Shown: positions 1 through 7,988 of the stretch, one piece after another | Numbering within the stretch: the stretch's first letter is position 1 | How the letters are laid out: the number at the start of each line of letters is the position of its first letter | Assembly: GCA_003154335.1 (NCBI GenBank) | Contig: PMDE01000068.1 | Span: forward strand, 24,305 to 38,888 | DNA from: Methanoregula sp. | GTDB taxonomy: Archaea > Halobacteriota > Methanomicrobia > Methanomicrobiales > Methanospirillaceae | DNA length: 14,584 nucleotides | Reading direction: 5' to 3' | Position numbers and translations under genes: made by a program | The notes under the pieces: generated by a model | Databases searched by the model: none | Told to the model about the DNA's origin: nothing | Seen by the model: the letters and a program-made list of their open reading frames with translations, nothing else

Positions 1-953
1 GATCGTACAAGATTTTTTTTCCCATTCCCTTTCACGTAATGAACTAATTCCCCACGGGGTTGCTCCACTCGGGAAAAATATTCGCCATCCGGTGCTCCGG
101 TAATTTTTATCTCAATCGGGCCTTCCGGTATTTTTTTTGCTGCCTGCTCGATAATATCAATGGAAGTAAATAGTTCCTCTATCCTCACCTTACACCGTGC
201 ATAACAGTCGCCTTCTGTTGCCACAACCGGTTTGAAGTTGAGTTTGCCATAGGCTGCATATCCTGTTTCACGTATGTCAATCGCGACCCCGCTTCCCCTC
301 AAAGTGGGTCCTGCAGCACCGAAATCATACGCATCCTGTTTTGAGAGTATCCCCACTTTTTTCAACCGGTGTTTAACCGAGCTGTCTTCCAGAAACACAC
401 TGGTGATATTGCGCAAATCTTTTTTAATATCAGTAAGCCGGGAGATCATCCCTTCAAGTTGTTCACCGGAGATATCTTTTCTGACACCGCCAACTTTACA
501 GGCACTCTGGATAACACGCCCCCCCGTGGTAGCCTCCAGTTCATCGAGAATGTGCTCACGGATCCTCCACGAGTTCATGAAAAGATTCTCAAAGCCCATA
601 CTGTCGCCAAAACAGCCAAGCCAGAGAAGATGCGAATGAAGTCTTGAATATTCCGACCAGATTGTCCGCAGGTAGTGGGCCCGTTCAGGAACATCGATTC
701 TCATAATTTGTTCGACTCCCTGCACATAGGCAAGACTGTGGACAAAGCTGCAGATCCCACAGATGCGTTCCGCAATAAAGGTATATTCGGTAAATTCCCG
801 TTTTTCCACGAGCTTTTCAAGACCCCGGTGAACATAACCGATTGACGGGAGAACGTCAACTACAATCTCGTCTTCAAGGACAAGATCGAGATGAATAGGT
901 TCAGGGAGGACCGGGTGCTGGGGGCCGAAAGGAATAATTATTTGTTTAGACAC
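1..953 (-). CDS. echE: Ech-type [NiFe] hydrogenase large subunit EchE (3' end cut by window edge)
   Basis: Catalytic large subunit of a membrane-bound energy-converting hydrogenase, where H2 is formed or split at a Ni-Fe site on the cytoplasmic side. Translating from a GTG at 953 gives FGPQHP near residue 9, typical of the NuoD/large-subunit family, and RICGIC at residues 63-68 followed by H72. C65 and C68 are two of the four Ni ligands. Their presence separates this protein from NuoD/FpoD proteins, which lost them. The second ligand pair, expected as DPCxxC near the C-terminus, lies beyond the window: 317 codons are visible, versus about 360 residues as I recall for EchE. The last visible residues (PRGEL then HYVKGNGKK) are also family-like. 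The GTG start is preferred because AAGGAGG lies 7 nt upstream. It overlaps the end of echD by 16 nt, indicating translation from one transcript. No frameshift was seen in the visible part. Confidence 0.93.
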   Translation of the reverse strand, partial: MSKQIIIPFGPQHPVLPEPIHLDLVLEDEIVVDVLPSIGYVHRGLEKLVEKREFTEYTFIAERICGICSFVHSLAYVQGVEQIMRIDVPERAHYLRTIWSEYSRLHSHLLWLGCFGDSMGFENLFMNSWRIREHILDELEATTGGRVIQSACKVGGVRKDISGEQLEGMISRLTDIKKDLRNITSVFLEDSSVKHRLKKVGILSKQDAYDFGAAGPTLRGSGVAIDIRETGYAAYGKLNFKPVVATEGDCYARCKVRIEELFTSIDIIEQAAKKIPEGPIEIKITGAPDGEYFSRVEQPRGELVHYVKGNGKKNLVR

Positions 954-1318
954 GGGTTGTCCTCCTTGAATGTTGGAATGGAAAACGGATATTTTACCGT
1001 TGTTTTGTAGAGTGTTCCCTTGAAATCGATATTCATACCGGCAACATTAATTCCGAAAAGGTCATGGATCTCATTTTCATAAATAAAGGCGCCCCAGTAG
1101 ATCCCACTTATGCTCGGTACGATAGTGTCCTGTTTTACTAAAATACGAAGGTTCTGGAATTTAAAGTCCTTGTCAAACGAGTAATTGATCTCATAACTTC
1201 CTTCGACTCCGGTACAACCGATCTGGACCAGCCTGTTGCCCTCGTTTTTCATTTTTTCGACACGGGAGACGAGCTCGCTCACGTCTATAGGGATGATGAT
1301 CTGTTCCTCAATTGTCAT
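938..1318 (-). CDS. echD: Ech hydrogenase subunit EchD (NuoC-like, 30 kDa family)
   Basis: A 126-residue protein of the NuoC/30-kDa family, a small hydrophilic subunit that packs against the large subunit in energy-converting hydrogenases and complex I. The recognisable part is the C-terminal motif NEIHDLFGI at about residues 82-90, close to the family consensus ExxDLFGI. The N-terminal part is divergent, as is usual for EchD, and the length fits Ech rather than the longer NuoC. Its ATG overlaps the echC stop in an ATGA (1315-1318), and its own end overlaps the start of echE by 16 nt. Position between the small and large subunit genes supports the assignment more than sequence alone would. 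No metal-binding motif is visible. Confidence 0.88.
   Translation of the reverse strand: MTIEEQIIIPIDVSELVSRVEKMKNEGNRLVQIGCTGVEGSYEINYSFDKDFKFQNLRILVKQDTIVPSISGIYWGAFIYENEIHDLFGINVAGMNIDFKGTLYKTTVKYPFSIPTFKEDNPCLNK
961..967 (-). promoter_or_regulatory. Ribosome binding site deciding the echE GTG start
   Basis: AAGGAGG on the minus strand, 7 nt before the GTG at 953 and inside the echD coding sequence. It is a full match to the archaeal anti-Shine-Dalgarno and is the main reason for choosing the GTG start. Confidence 0.75.
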
Positions 1319-1791
1319 TGTGCCTTACCTCCCTGTTGTAATTCAGGTTGAACTCCCTTATCCCCGGAGATCATTTCAGTCCTTTTCCTTTCAAGTATTC
1401 CCAGGGCCATGACAATACCATCGATAATGGATTCGGGACGGGCAGCGCAACCCGGGACATAAACGTCGACAGGAATAATCTTGTCGATTCCGCCGGCAAC
1501 ATTATAACATTCCCTGAAGACACCCCCCGATGTTGCACAGATCCCGATTGCCACGACGACTTTGGGATTGGGCATCTGATCATAAAGGTTCCTTACCACT
1601 TCCCGGTTTTGTTCGTTCACAGAGCCGGTTAAAAGAAAAATATCCGCATGCTTTGGATTACCGGTATTGATAATCCCGAACCGCTCAACGTCATACATCG
1701 GTGTAAGGCAGGCAAGAACTTCAATATCGCAGCCATTGCAGCTTGTAGCGTCGTAATGAAGAATCCAGGGAGACCTGGACAGATAGCTCAT
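1315..1791 (-). CDS. echC: Ech hydrogenase small subunit EchC (NuoB-like, one [4Fe-4S] cluster)
   Basis: Small electron-transfer subunit of the hydrogenase, homologous to NuoB/PSST, carrying the proximal [4Fe-4S] cluster that passes electrons to or from the Ni-Fe site in EchE. The 158-residue protein shows the four expected cysteine ligands: C18 and C21 in SCNGCD, C85 in GICATSGG, and C115 in VPGCAARPE. The spacing matches the NuoB/Ech small-subunit family, and the protein lacks the extra clusters of classical hydrogenase small subunits. The ATG at 1791 lies 3 nt after the echB stop, with a short GGTG-type ribosome binding site just upstream; the stop overlaps the echD start. The C-terminal tail after about residue 140 is charged and Gln/Gly-rich and probably not conserved. 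Confidence 0.94.
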   Translation of the reverse strand: MSYLSRSPWILHYDATSCNGCDIEVLACLTPMYDVERFGIINTGNPKHADIFLLTGSVNEQNREVVRNLYDQMPNPKVVVAIGICATSGGVFRECYNVAGGIDKIIPVDVYVPGCAARPESIIDGIVMALGILERKRTEMISGDKGVQPELQQGGKAQ

Positions 1792-1794
1792 TGC

Positions 1795-2652
1795 TCACAC
1801 CATCCTGAGATAATACAGGGCTGCAAGGTTAACCACACTAACTATTGCGGCAATTGCCCAAGAGCTTTTCATGACGAATTGCCACTTTACACGTGCACTT
1901 GCATTATCTATCACCAGTTCAAGCAGGTAGACAAGGATAACCGCAATTATACCAATGATCGGACTGAACGCAAAGAACAGGTATACGAATCCTAACAAAA
2001 AAACAGTCTCATACCAGTGTGTCACTTCGATAATTCCCAGTGTCGGCCCGGAAAATTCCGTAGTGACACCTTTTACAATTTCCTGATGTGCGTGATGCGA
2101 AGTTGAAATATCGAATGGTGATTTGCGAAGTTTGATTGTCAGGATGTAAATAAAACCTGCAAATATTCCCGGCAGGAAGAGAACCAGGGGCTGATCGAAG
2201 AGAGCAATCGTTGCAACATCGAAACTTTTTGTGACAACGTAAAAACCAACCGCGGTAAGTATAACCATAGGCTCGTATGCCATAATCTGGATAAGCTCAC
2301 GTTCAGCGCCTACGTGGCTATAGGGTGAGTACGCCGAATATGCCCCAAGGACAAGGAAGATCTGGGCGAGGGTGAGCGCGAAGATGACCAGCAGTATATT
2401 CCCGCCACTGAAAAAGAGAGCCCCGGTGAAAATCATAAATACAAAATAACTGAACGCATAGAAACGCTGGGTCTCGTTTGCCACAGTTATCTCTTTTTCA
2501 AAAAGTTTTCCTACATCATAGAAAGGCTGGAGTACCGGTGGCCCTACCCGCCCCTGCATCCGGGCGCTGATCCGCCGGTCAACTCCGGCAATAAGCCCTC
2601 CGATTACCGGGGCAAGGAGTATGAATACTGCAATCCCGATAAGGGAAATCAT
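1795..2652 (-). CDS. echB: Ech hydrogenase membrane subunit EchB (NuoH-like)
   Basis: Integral membrane subunit of the NuoH/HyfC family, linking the hydrophilic hydrogenase module to the ion-translocating membrane arm. The 285-residue protein has about eight hydrophobic segments. Family marks visible are the loop DRRISARMQGRVGPP (about residues 25-39), the acidic/polar stretch GAERELIQIMAYEP (115-128), and KSPFDISTSHHAHQE (177-191), corresponding to the conserved charged loops of NuoH. The glutamates and histidines of these loops are present. The ATG overlaps the upstream echA stop as ATGA (2649-2652), and echC begins 3 nt after its end. Length and gene order match EchB of Methanosarcina as I recall it; a related Mbh-type complex would carry extra small subunits that are absent here. 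Confidence 0.93.
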   Translation of the reverse strand: MISLIGIAVFILLAPVIGGLIAGVDRRISARMQGRVGPPVLQPFYDVGKLFEKEITVANETQRFYAFSYFVFMIFTGALFFSGGNILLVIFALTLAQIFLVLGAYSAYSPYSHVGAERELIQIMAYEPMVILTAVGFYVVTKSFDVATIALFDQPLVLFLPGIFAGFIYILTIKLRKSPFDISTSHHAHQEIVKGVTTEFSGPTLGIIEVTHWYETVFLLGFVYLFFAFSPIIGIIAVILVYLLELVIDNASARVKWQFVMKSSWAIAAIVSVVNLAALYYLRMV

Positions 2653-4553
2653 GCAATCACCCCAGCGTATACCGCCATAATGAACATAATGCCGATAAGC
2701 ACGGTACAGAGATAAATACCAATCCTCCTGAGTTTTACTTCACCAAACCACGAATTCAGGTAATAGTTTGAGAGCTTCATTTCCCGTTTTATGTTGATCG
2801 CTCCGGTGTAGGACATATCTGCATTTGTTGTCATTCCGCCCATGTAGGGTTTAAGCTGCCTGTGCTTCCGGCGGGGGAGGAGAATGCTTAACGGCAGGAG
2901 AACGATCAGGAAAAGCATCATGATCATGATGATAATATTATCCTGTGACAGCCGCGCAAAATTTCCATAATTCTGCAGCAGGAACGGTTCGATAAGGGTT
3001 CCTGAAATCACCGGGAAAATGAAACAGGTTATCGCTGTCAGTCCCGCAAGTGAGATCAATGCGATCCAGATATTCAGGTCGATACGAGTTTCCAGGTTCT
3101 CCCGTGCCGGTGTAACGACCAGCAGGCGCCCCAGCCACTTCGCCCAGAAGAAGAGCGTAAGTGCACTGCCGAATGCAAGAATGATGACAAAGATAAATCC
3201 GAATGGTGCATCGATGAATGCCTGGATTGCGGCCCACTTGGAAATGAGCATCCCGAACGGGGCAAGGAACATCCCGGCAATACCGATTACCATCATCGCT
3301 GCGACCTTTGGCATGCGCATGATCAAACCGTTCATATCTTCAATATCACGGCTTTCGATCTGGTGCTCGACAGTCCCGACAGCAAGGAACAGGAGGGACT
3401 TGGAAATGGCATGGAAAATGATTAGGAGAATTGCCGCCCAGATCGCCTCATAGGTCCCGATTCCGGCGCAGGCAACAATGAGGCCAAGATTAGCGATAGT
3501 CGAGTAAGCAAGTACCCGTTTTGCATTACTTTGGGAAATTGCTATTCCGGAGGCGATAAGGAAAGTGAGAGCTCCGATAAAGGCAAGAACATAACCTGAG
3601 AACGTTGCCTGAAAGACAGGCGCAAGCCGGACGAGGATATAGACACCTGCCTTGACCATTGTACTGGAGTGTAACAAAGCGGAAACCGGCGTTGGGGCTA
3701 CCATAGCCCCGACCAGCCAGGAGGAAAAGGGCAGCTGGGCAGCTTTTGTCAGCCCCGCAAAACCAATGAGTACAACCGGTACAAGAACCACGGCTTTACC
3801 AGAAGCCAGTATCTCGTTAAGTCCCATTATTGGGGCAGGCTGGATCGCAAGATACAAAAGGGCGAGTGCGAATGCGACTCCCCCAAGAAGGTTCATCCAC
3901 AGCGCGGTAAATGCATTTCTGGTTGCTTCACCGGTTTTTGTATACCCGATTAAAAGGAACGAACAAAGGGTTGTAATCTCCCAGAAGAAATATACCCAGA
4001 GAAGATTGTTGGAAAATACCAGGCCGAACATCGCAGAGAGAAAAGCAAACATGAAAAAGAAAAAAATGTTTCGCCTGTCCGGGATATCCTTATTGTGCCG
4101 GTGAAAATCCCTCATATATCCGAGAGCATATACACATATGAGACCTCCGATAATACCTATGATGAGGGCCATGATAATCGAGAACTGGTCGATGAACAGG
4201 GTATACTTCACATCGATGGCAGGGGAATATACGACCTCAAGATAAAGCATCAGGGCTGACTGCAGGAGTATCAGGCTGACAACAAGATAATTTTTATATT
4301 TTATACCAAGGTACAGGATGAAAAATGCAATTGCCATCTCAATAAAAAACATGAGAAGCCCGGTTGATTCGGCTGCAAACGCGTAATAAAGTAATCCCTT
4401 GTCAAACAGGGTCAGGAGAAGTAAAGCCGTAACAGCACCAATGCCCAGTGCGGACAGTTTTACAATCCAGTCGCGTTCTCGTTCAGAACGCACAAGAAGC
4501 ATGAAGAACGCGGTAATCAGCGGTCCCAGAATAAGAAACAGTAGAAGTTGCAC
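2649..4553 (-). CDS. echA: Ech hydrogenase antiporter-like subunit EchA (NuoL/MrpA family)
   Basis: Large membrane subunit of the proton-conducting antiporter family (NuoL/M/N, MrpA/D), thought to move H+ or Na+ during hydrogenase turnover. The 634-residue protein is hydrophobic nearly throughout, with roughly 14-16 membrane segments. The family's ion-path residues are present: E192 in WEITTLCSFLL, K270 in GLTKAAQLPF, H295 in ALLHSSTMVKAG and K301 just after. The C-terminal part contains a basic stretch (LLPRRKHRQLKPYMGG) and a last membrane helix ending at the C-terminus. It begins with GTG at 4553, supported by GGGAGG (4561-4566) 7 nt upstream, and is the first gene of the ech operon. Ion specificity cannot be read from the sequence. 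Confidence 0.93.
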   Translation of the reverse strand: MQLLLFLILGPLITAFFMLLVRSERERDWIVKLSALGIGAVTALLLLTLFDKGLLYYAFAAESTGLLMFFIEMAIAFFILYLGIKYKNYLVVSLILLQSALMLYLEVVYSPAIDVKYTLFIDQFSIIMALIIGIIGGLICVYALGYMRDFHRHNKDIPDRRNIFFFFMFAFLSAMFGLVFSNNLLWVYFFWEITTLCSFLLIGYTKTGEATRNAFTALWMNLLGGVAFALALLYLAIQPAPIMGLNEILASGKAVVLVPVVLIGFAGLTKAAQLPFSSWLVGAMVAPTPVSALLHSSTMVKAGVYILVRLAPVFQATFSGYVLAFIGALTFLIASGIAISQSNAKRVLAYSTIANLGLIVACAGIGTYEAIWAAILLIIFHAISKSLLFLAVGTVEHQIESRDIEDMNGLIMRMPKVAAMMVIGIAGMFLAPFGMLISKWAAIQAFIDAPFGFIFVIILAFGSALTLFFWAKWLGRLLVVTPARENLETRIDLNIWIALISLAGLTAITCFIFPVISGTLIEPFLLQNYGNFARLSQDNIIIMIMMLFLIVLLPLSILLPRRKHRQLKPYMGGMTTNADMSYTGAINIKREMKLSNYYLNSWFGEVKLRRIGIYLCTVLIGIMFIMAVYAGVIA

Positions 4554-4569
4554 CAGCTATCCTCCCGAT

Positions 4570-4587
4570 AAAAATATGGGTATTTTT
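4570..4587. repeat. Inverted repeat AAAAATA-TGGG-TATTTTT next to the echA ribosome binding site
   Basis: Perfect 7-bp arms around a 4-nt centre, starting 3 nt beyond the GGGAGG of echA. It could be an operator or part of the transcript leader. As an RNA hairpin it would be weak because it is all A-U. Such A/T symmetry also arises by chance in AT-rich DNA. Confidence 0.4.
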
Positions 4588-4881
4588 CATTATTAATCAT
4601 ATTGAATTGTTCACTAACCTGTGTTTCATGATAAAATTCCTGTTTTTTTCTATAGGAATATTCTTTTTGATTCTGCCTGTTTAGTCTAAGGTCCTGATCG
4701 ATTTTCTAAAATGATAAAAGTTTAATGGTTTAAAAAAAGAACTAATAATCTCGAGGAATGGATTATGGGTTTGACCGGTACCGTCCCGGAACCACTGTTC
4801 CTTCCTTGTTGTCAGCTAAGCAGAATACTGCCATGCCAATTATTATACCTGATACGTTATTCCGTGTATTCTCTTACGTGA

Positions 4882-4889
4882 TTATATAC
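4882..4889 (+). promoter_or_regulatory. Candidate TATA box for hppA
   Basis: TTATATAC is a good match to an archaeal TATA box. Initiation about 25 nt downstream would fall near 4910-4915 and give a leader of roughly 45 nt that includes the GGAGG before the hppA ATG. This is position and sequence inference only; other A/T-rich elements lie nearby. Confidence 0.4.
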
Positions 4890-4956
4890 AGAAGGTTCAT
4901 GTGCATTTCCCCTGTCGCAGGAAGAATTCCGGGAAACGTTGGAGGGTGGTCAAAGA

Positions 4957-6999
4957 ATGTTTGAACTCGCAATAGTGGTTGTAATTAGTATTCTCGCATT
5001 AATCCTCGCGGCAATACTCGCGCGGAGCATCCTCTCGCAGGATGAAGGTACTCCCAAGATGCGTGAGGTATCCGATGCGATCCGGGTGGGTGCAGAAGCA
5101 TTCATCAAACGACAGTACTCGACTATCGCAATTCTGGCAATTGTGCTTGCCGTTGTCATCTTCGGGGTATATTCCCTTACGGGACAACAGGGTCTCGCCA
5201 CCTTTACAGCACTTGCTTTCATTGTCGGTGCCTCCTGCAGTGCGCTTGCCGGTGTCATCGGCATGTCGGTAGCAGTAAGGACGAACATCCGAACGGCAGC
5301 GGCGGCCCAGACCAGCTCGGGAAAGGCGCTTGATATCTCATTCAGGGGCGGTGCCGTCTCCGGTCTTATCATCACCGCGATGTCGCTCCTCGGAGTCTCC
5401 CTTACTTACTACGCTCTCGGTGCAGACCCGCAGACCACGCCCTTCATTATTGTCGGGTTCGCGTTTGGTGCCTCGTTTGTTGCCCTTTTCGCCCAGCTCG
5501 GCGGCGGGATCTATACAAAGGCAGCCGATGTTGGTGCAGACCTGGTCGGCAAAGTCGAAGCCGGGATCCCTGAGGACGATGTCCGGAACCCCGCTACCAT
5601 TGCCGATCTTGTCGGAGACAATGTCGGGGATTGTGCCGGCCGTGGTGCCGACCTGTTTGAATCCACCGCTGCCGAAAATATCGGTGCGATGATCCTCGGG
5701 GTTGCCCTCTTCCCGGTCTTCGGTGCCGCCGGTATCCTCTTCCCGCTCGTTATGTGTGCGCTTGGTCTCTTCGCCAGCATGATCGGTATCCTCTGCGTCC
5801 GCGGAAAGGATGGTGCAGACCCGATGGATGCAATGAACCTCGGGTACTACATCACTGCCGTTATCTCGGCCGTGTTCTTCTACTTCGGTACCATGTGGCT
5901 GCTCGGGAACATCTGGTTCTTCTACTCAGGTCTCGTCGGTATCGTATTATCCGTCGCATTCCTCCGGGTAACTCTCTACTACACCGACCACCACTATCGC
6001 CCGGTGCAGGAAATTGCCGATGCTTCGGAAACGGGACCTGCAACCAACATCATCACCGGGTTTTCGGTTGCCCTTGAAACCACCGCAATTCCAGCCATCC
6101 TGATCGGTGCATCCTTACTCATCTCCTTCTGGCTCGGTTCTCAGAGTGGCATATCCTTCGGTGGCCTCTATGGAACCGCAGCGGCAACCATAGGTATGCT
6201 CATGGTCTGTGCCTATGTGCTCGCTATGGACTCCTTCGGTCCCATCGCCGACAACGCCGGTGGTATCGTCGAAATGAGCCAGGCTCCGGAATCAGTCCGC
6301 AAGCGAATGGACGCGCTCGATTCAGCAGGTAACACGACAAAGGCACTGACCAAGGGATATGCTATCGGCAGCGCATCACTCGCAGTCTTCCTGCTCTTCA
6401 ATGCCTACATGTCCGATATCAGCAGGCTCATTGGAAAAACCTTTAACGTCGTCAACATTGCTTCAATCCCGGTATTTGTCGGAGCACTGCTCGGCGCAAT
6501 GCTCATATTCTTCTTTGCAGGTCTTGCGATCCGTGCAGTCTCCAAAACCGCACAATATGTGATCCAGGAGGTCCGCATCCAGTTCAAGGACCCGGCCATC
6601 ATGGCGGGGACAAAGAAACCCGATTATGCCCGTGTGATCGACATCACAACGCTCGGCGCTCTCAAGAACATGGTGCTGCCCGGCGCAATCGCAATAGCCT
6701 TCCCCATCTTCATCGGTATCACCCTGAAATACGAAGCCCTGGCAGGTTTCCTGATGGTCGGCACGATTACCGGTATCCTGATGGCACTGATCCTCAACAA
6801 TGGAGGAGGCGCGTGGGACAATGCCAAGAAATACATTGAATCCGGTGTTCACGGCGGAAAAGGCAGCGTTGCCCACAAGGCAGCGGTGATCGGTGACACA
6901 CTCGGTGATCCATTCAAGGACACCGCCGGCCCATCACTCCACGTGCTTATCAAGCTGCTCGCAACACTTTCACTCGTGCTCGCGCCGCTGTTTATTTAA
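4957..6999 (+). CDS. hppA: Membrane-bound proton-translocating pyrophosphatase (K+-independent type)
   Basis: Integral membrane enzyme that hydrolyses pyrophosphate and pumps ions, probably H+, across the membrane. Numbering from the ATG at 4957 gives 680 residues, the usual length, with about 16 membrane segments. Substrate and Mg binding motifs are intact: GGGIYTKAADVGADLVGK starting about residue 182, the acidic DNVGDCAGRGADLFES stretch near 221-236, DNAGGIVEMS near 432, and DTLGDPFKDTAGPSLH near 647. In GNTTKALTKG, K462 and T465 occupy the positions that distinguish K+-independent enzymes (Lys, Thr) from K+-dependent ones (Ala, Gly/Ala), so a K+-independent H+ pump is inferred. An upstream TTG at 4939 is in frame, but GGAGG at 4941-4945 sits inside that extension, so the ATG 11 nt downstream is preferred. 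The gene stands alone and diverges from the ech operon. Confidence 0.96.
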   Translation: MFELAIVVVISILALILAAILARSILSQDEGTPKMREVSDAIRVGAEAFIKRQYSTIAILAIVLAVVIFGVYSLTGQQGLATFTALAFIVGASCSALAGVIGMSVAVRTNIRTAAAAQTSSGKALDISFRGGAVSGLIITAMSLLGVSLTYYALGADPQTTPFIIVGFAFGASFVALFAQLGGGIYTKAADVGADLVGKVEAGIPEDDVRNPATIADLVGDNVGDCAGRGADLFESTAAENIGAMILGVALFPVFGAAGILFPLVMCALGLFASMIGILCVRGKDGADPMDAMNLGYYITAVISAVFFYFGTMWLLGNIWFFYSGLVGIVLSVAFLRVTLYYTDHHYRPVQEIADASETGPATNIITGFSVALETTAIPAILIGASLLISFWLGSQSGISFGGLYGTAAATIGMLMVCAYVLAMDSFGPIADNAGGIVEMSQAPESVRKRMDALDSAGNTTKALTKGYAIGSASLAVFLLFNAYMSDISRLIGKTFNVVNIASIPVFVGALLGAMLIFFFAGLAIRAVSKTAQYVIQEVRIQFKDPAIMAGTKKPDYARVIDITTLGALKNMVLPGAIAIAFPIFIGITLKYEALAGFLMVGTITGILMALILNNGGGAWDNAKKYIESGVHGGKGSVAHKAAVIGDTLGDPFKDTAGPSLHVLIKLLATLSLVLAPLFI

Positions 7000-7000
7000 A

Positions 7001-7008
7001 TTTTTTTT
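7001..7008 (+). terminator. T-tract terminator after hppA
   Basis: A run of eight T residues begins right after the hppA stop codon. Archaeal RNA polymerase commonly terminates at such tracts. No hairpin precedes it. Confidence 0.5.
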
Positions 7009-7988
7009 AGTTCACAAGCCCAAATTTTCGCGAATAACAGCGCCGGGATTTGGACAGCAATTTATCATACAACGCCGGATATTACGTATGGATCCTCAGG
7101 AACACATTCACATTTTCAGCGCGGGAGACGGCATCCATAAAACCTATCCCGCTGGTTCTTAAGGATCTCCGGACCGTCACGCATACGTTCATTTTTGCTG
7201 AAAAAGAAGTCTATATCAATTCGGCCAGGGATGATACCCAGGAACAGTGTGGAAGTCGGCAATCCGGGATGCAATTGACAGGTAAATACCCACTCCCACT
7301 CCCGGAATATTTCCTGTGCGCTGGTCTGTAACGATGCAGCAACATTTGACGAGATTCGCGACCCGGTGCTGGGGATACTCATCGACCACCCGTATGCCTG
7401 GTTTTCATTTGATGTCTCCACAGGTTCAAAACGTTTTTCATTAGGCCTTTTTTCTCTATCGCTCTGGGTGGAAGGAGACGCCTATTATGCGTTTGGAAAT
7501 TCCCCCACCCGAAGAGTGCCGGTTCCAATATTTCCCGCAAAGAATCTGCCAGCCAATCCGCTCTATCTCGTGATCCTTACTATTTTTTTCCGGGAACAGG
7601 AACATGCCAGGAAGGCGAGTTCACTGGTACCGAAAGAGACGCTGTTTCACGAAGCAAAGACCTGGCAGATCCGGTTCAGGATACCAAGGCAGGATCCTCC
7701 GGTCAAAACCTTTCCCGATTAACCTTTTCCCGCCATATTGCAACCCTGGTGAGCTCACCCGGGAGGAGGAGGCCGAACCGGGCAAGGATTGGGAAAAACT
7801 CTACAGTATAACCCCGGATGGCGAACTGGCGTTATTCGTATATTCAGACCGCATGAAAAAACGGGTTGTAACCGACTCACCGGCCCTTACATGATCATCG
7901 GAATGGGGAATAACGGGCGGGCTCTGGAATGAACGATCTCAGTAAATGGCAAGAGACGGCGGACGAAGATATCACTAAAGCAAGGGGT
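7009..7988 (+). pseudogene. About 1 kb without an intact gene; possible remnant of a decayed plus-strand gene
   Basis: No open frame here resembles a known protein and none has a good start site. Several plus-strand stretches nevertheless read like protein in different frames. One frame gives AATFDEIRDPVLGILIDHP then AWFSFDV at about 7340-7420 and continues open to 7722. A second frame gives EPGKDWEKLYSITPDGELAL and further residues to 7894. A third gives MNDLSKWQETADEDITKARG from 7929, which runs into the end of the opposing gene. Shifts between frames with intervening stops would fit a gene broken by several frameshifts. The alternative is plain intergenic DNA with chance open frames. The family is not recognised. 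No terminal inverted repeats or transposase fragments were seen. Confidence 0.3.

Larger units (their letters stand above)
4554..4956. promoter_or_regulatory. Divergent AT-rich spacer between echA and hppA
   Basis: About 400 bp without a credible gene, lying between two outward-facing transcription units, so it must hold both promoters. It is markedly more AT-rich than the genes on either side. The echA side has its ribosome binding site at 4561-4566 and a perfect inverted repeat at 4570-4587. The hppA side has a TATA-like element at 4882-4889. Several other A/T runs (for example around 4641-4660 and 4720-4738) could also act as TATA boxes, so exact promoter positions are uncertain. A 68-codon open frame at 4758-4964 shows no recognisable protein and runs into hppA. 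Confidence 0.6.

Noticed and set aside
1..4553. Reading the left cluster as part of an Fpo/Nuo complex I or an Mbh/Eha/Ehb hydrogenase
   Set aside because: The large subunit retains Ni-binding cysteines, unlike complex I. The visible genes follow the compact A-B-C-D-E order and sizes of Ech without the additional small membrane subunits of Mbh, Eha or Ehb.
4939..4956. TTG start extending hppA by six residues
   Set aside because: The extension contains the GGAGG that serves as ribosome binding site for the ATG at 4957, and known relatives begin close to MFEL.
4758..4964. A 68-codon plus-strand frame upstream of hppA
   Set aside because: It covers the likely hppA promoter and leader, ends inside hppA, and its translation has no protein-like pattern.
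7116..7421. A 101-codon minus-strand frame in the gene-poor region
   Set aside because: No motif, low-likelihood composition, and it opposes the more protein-like plus-strand fragments at the same place.
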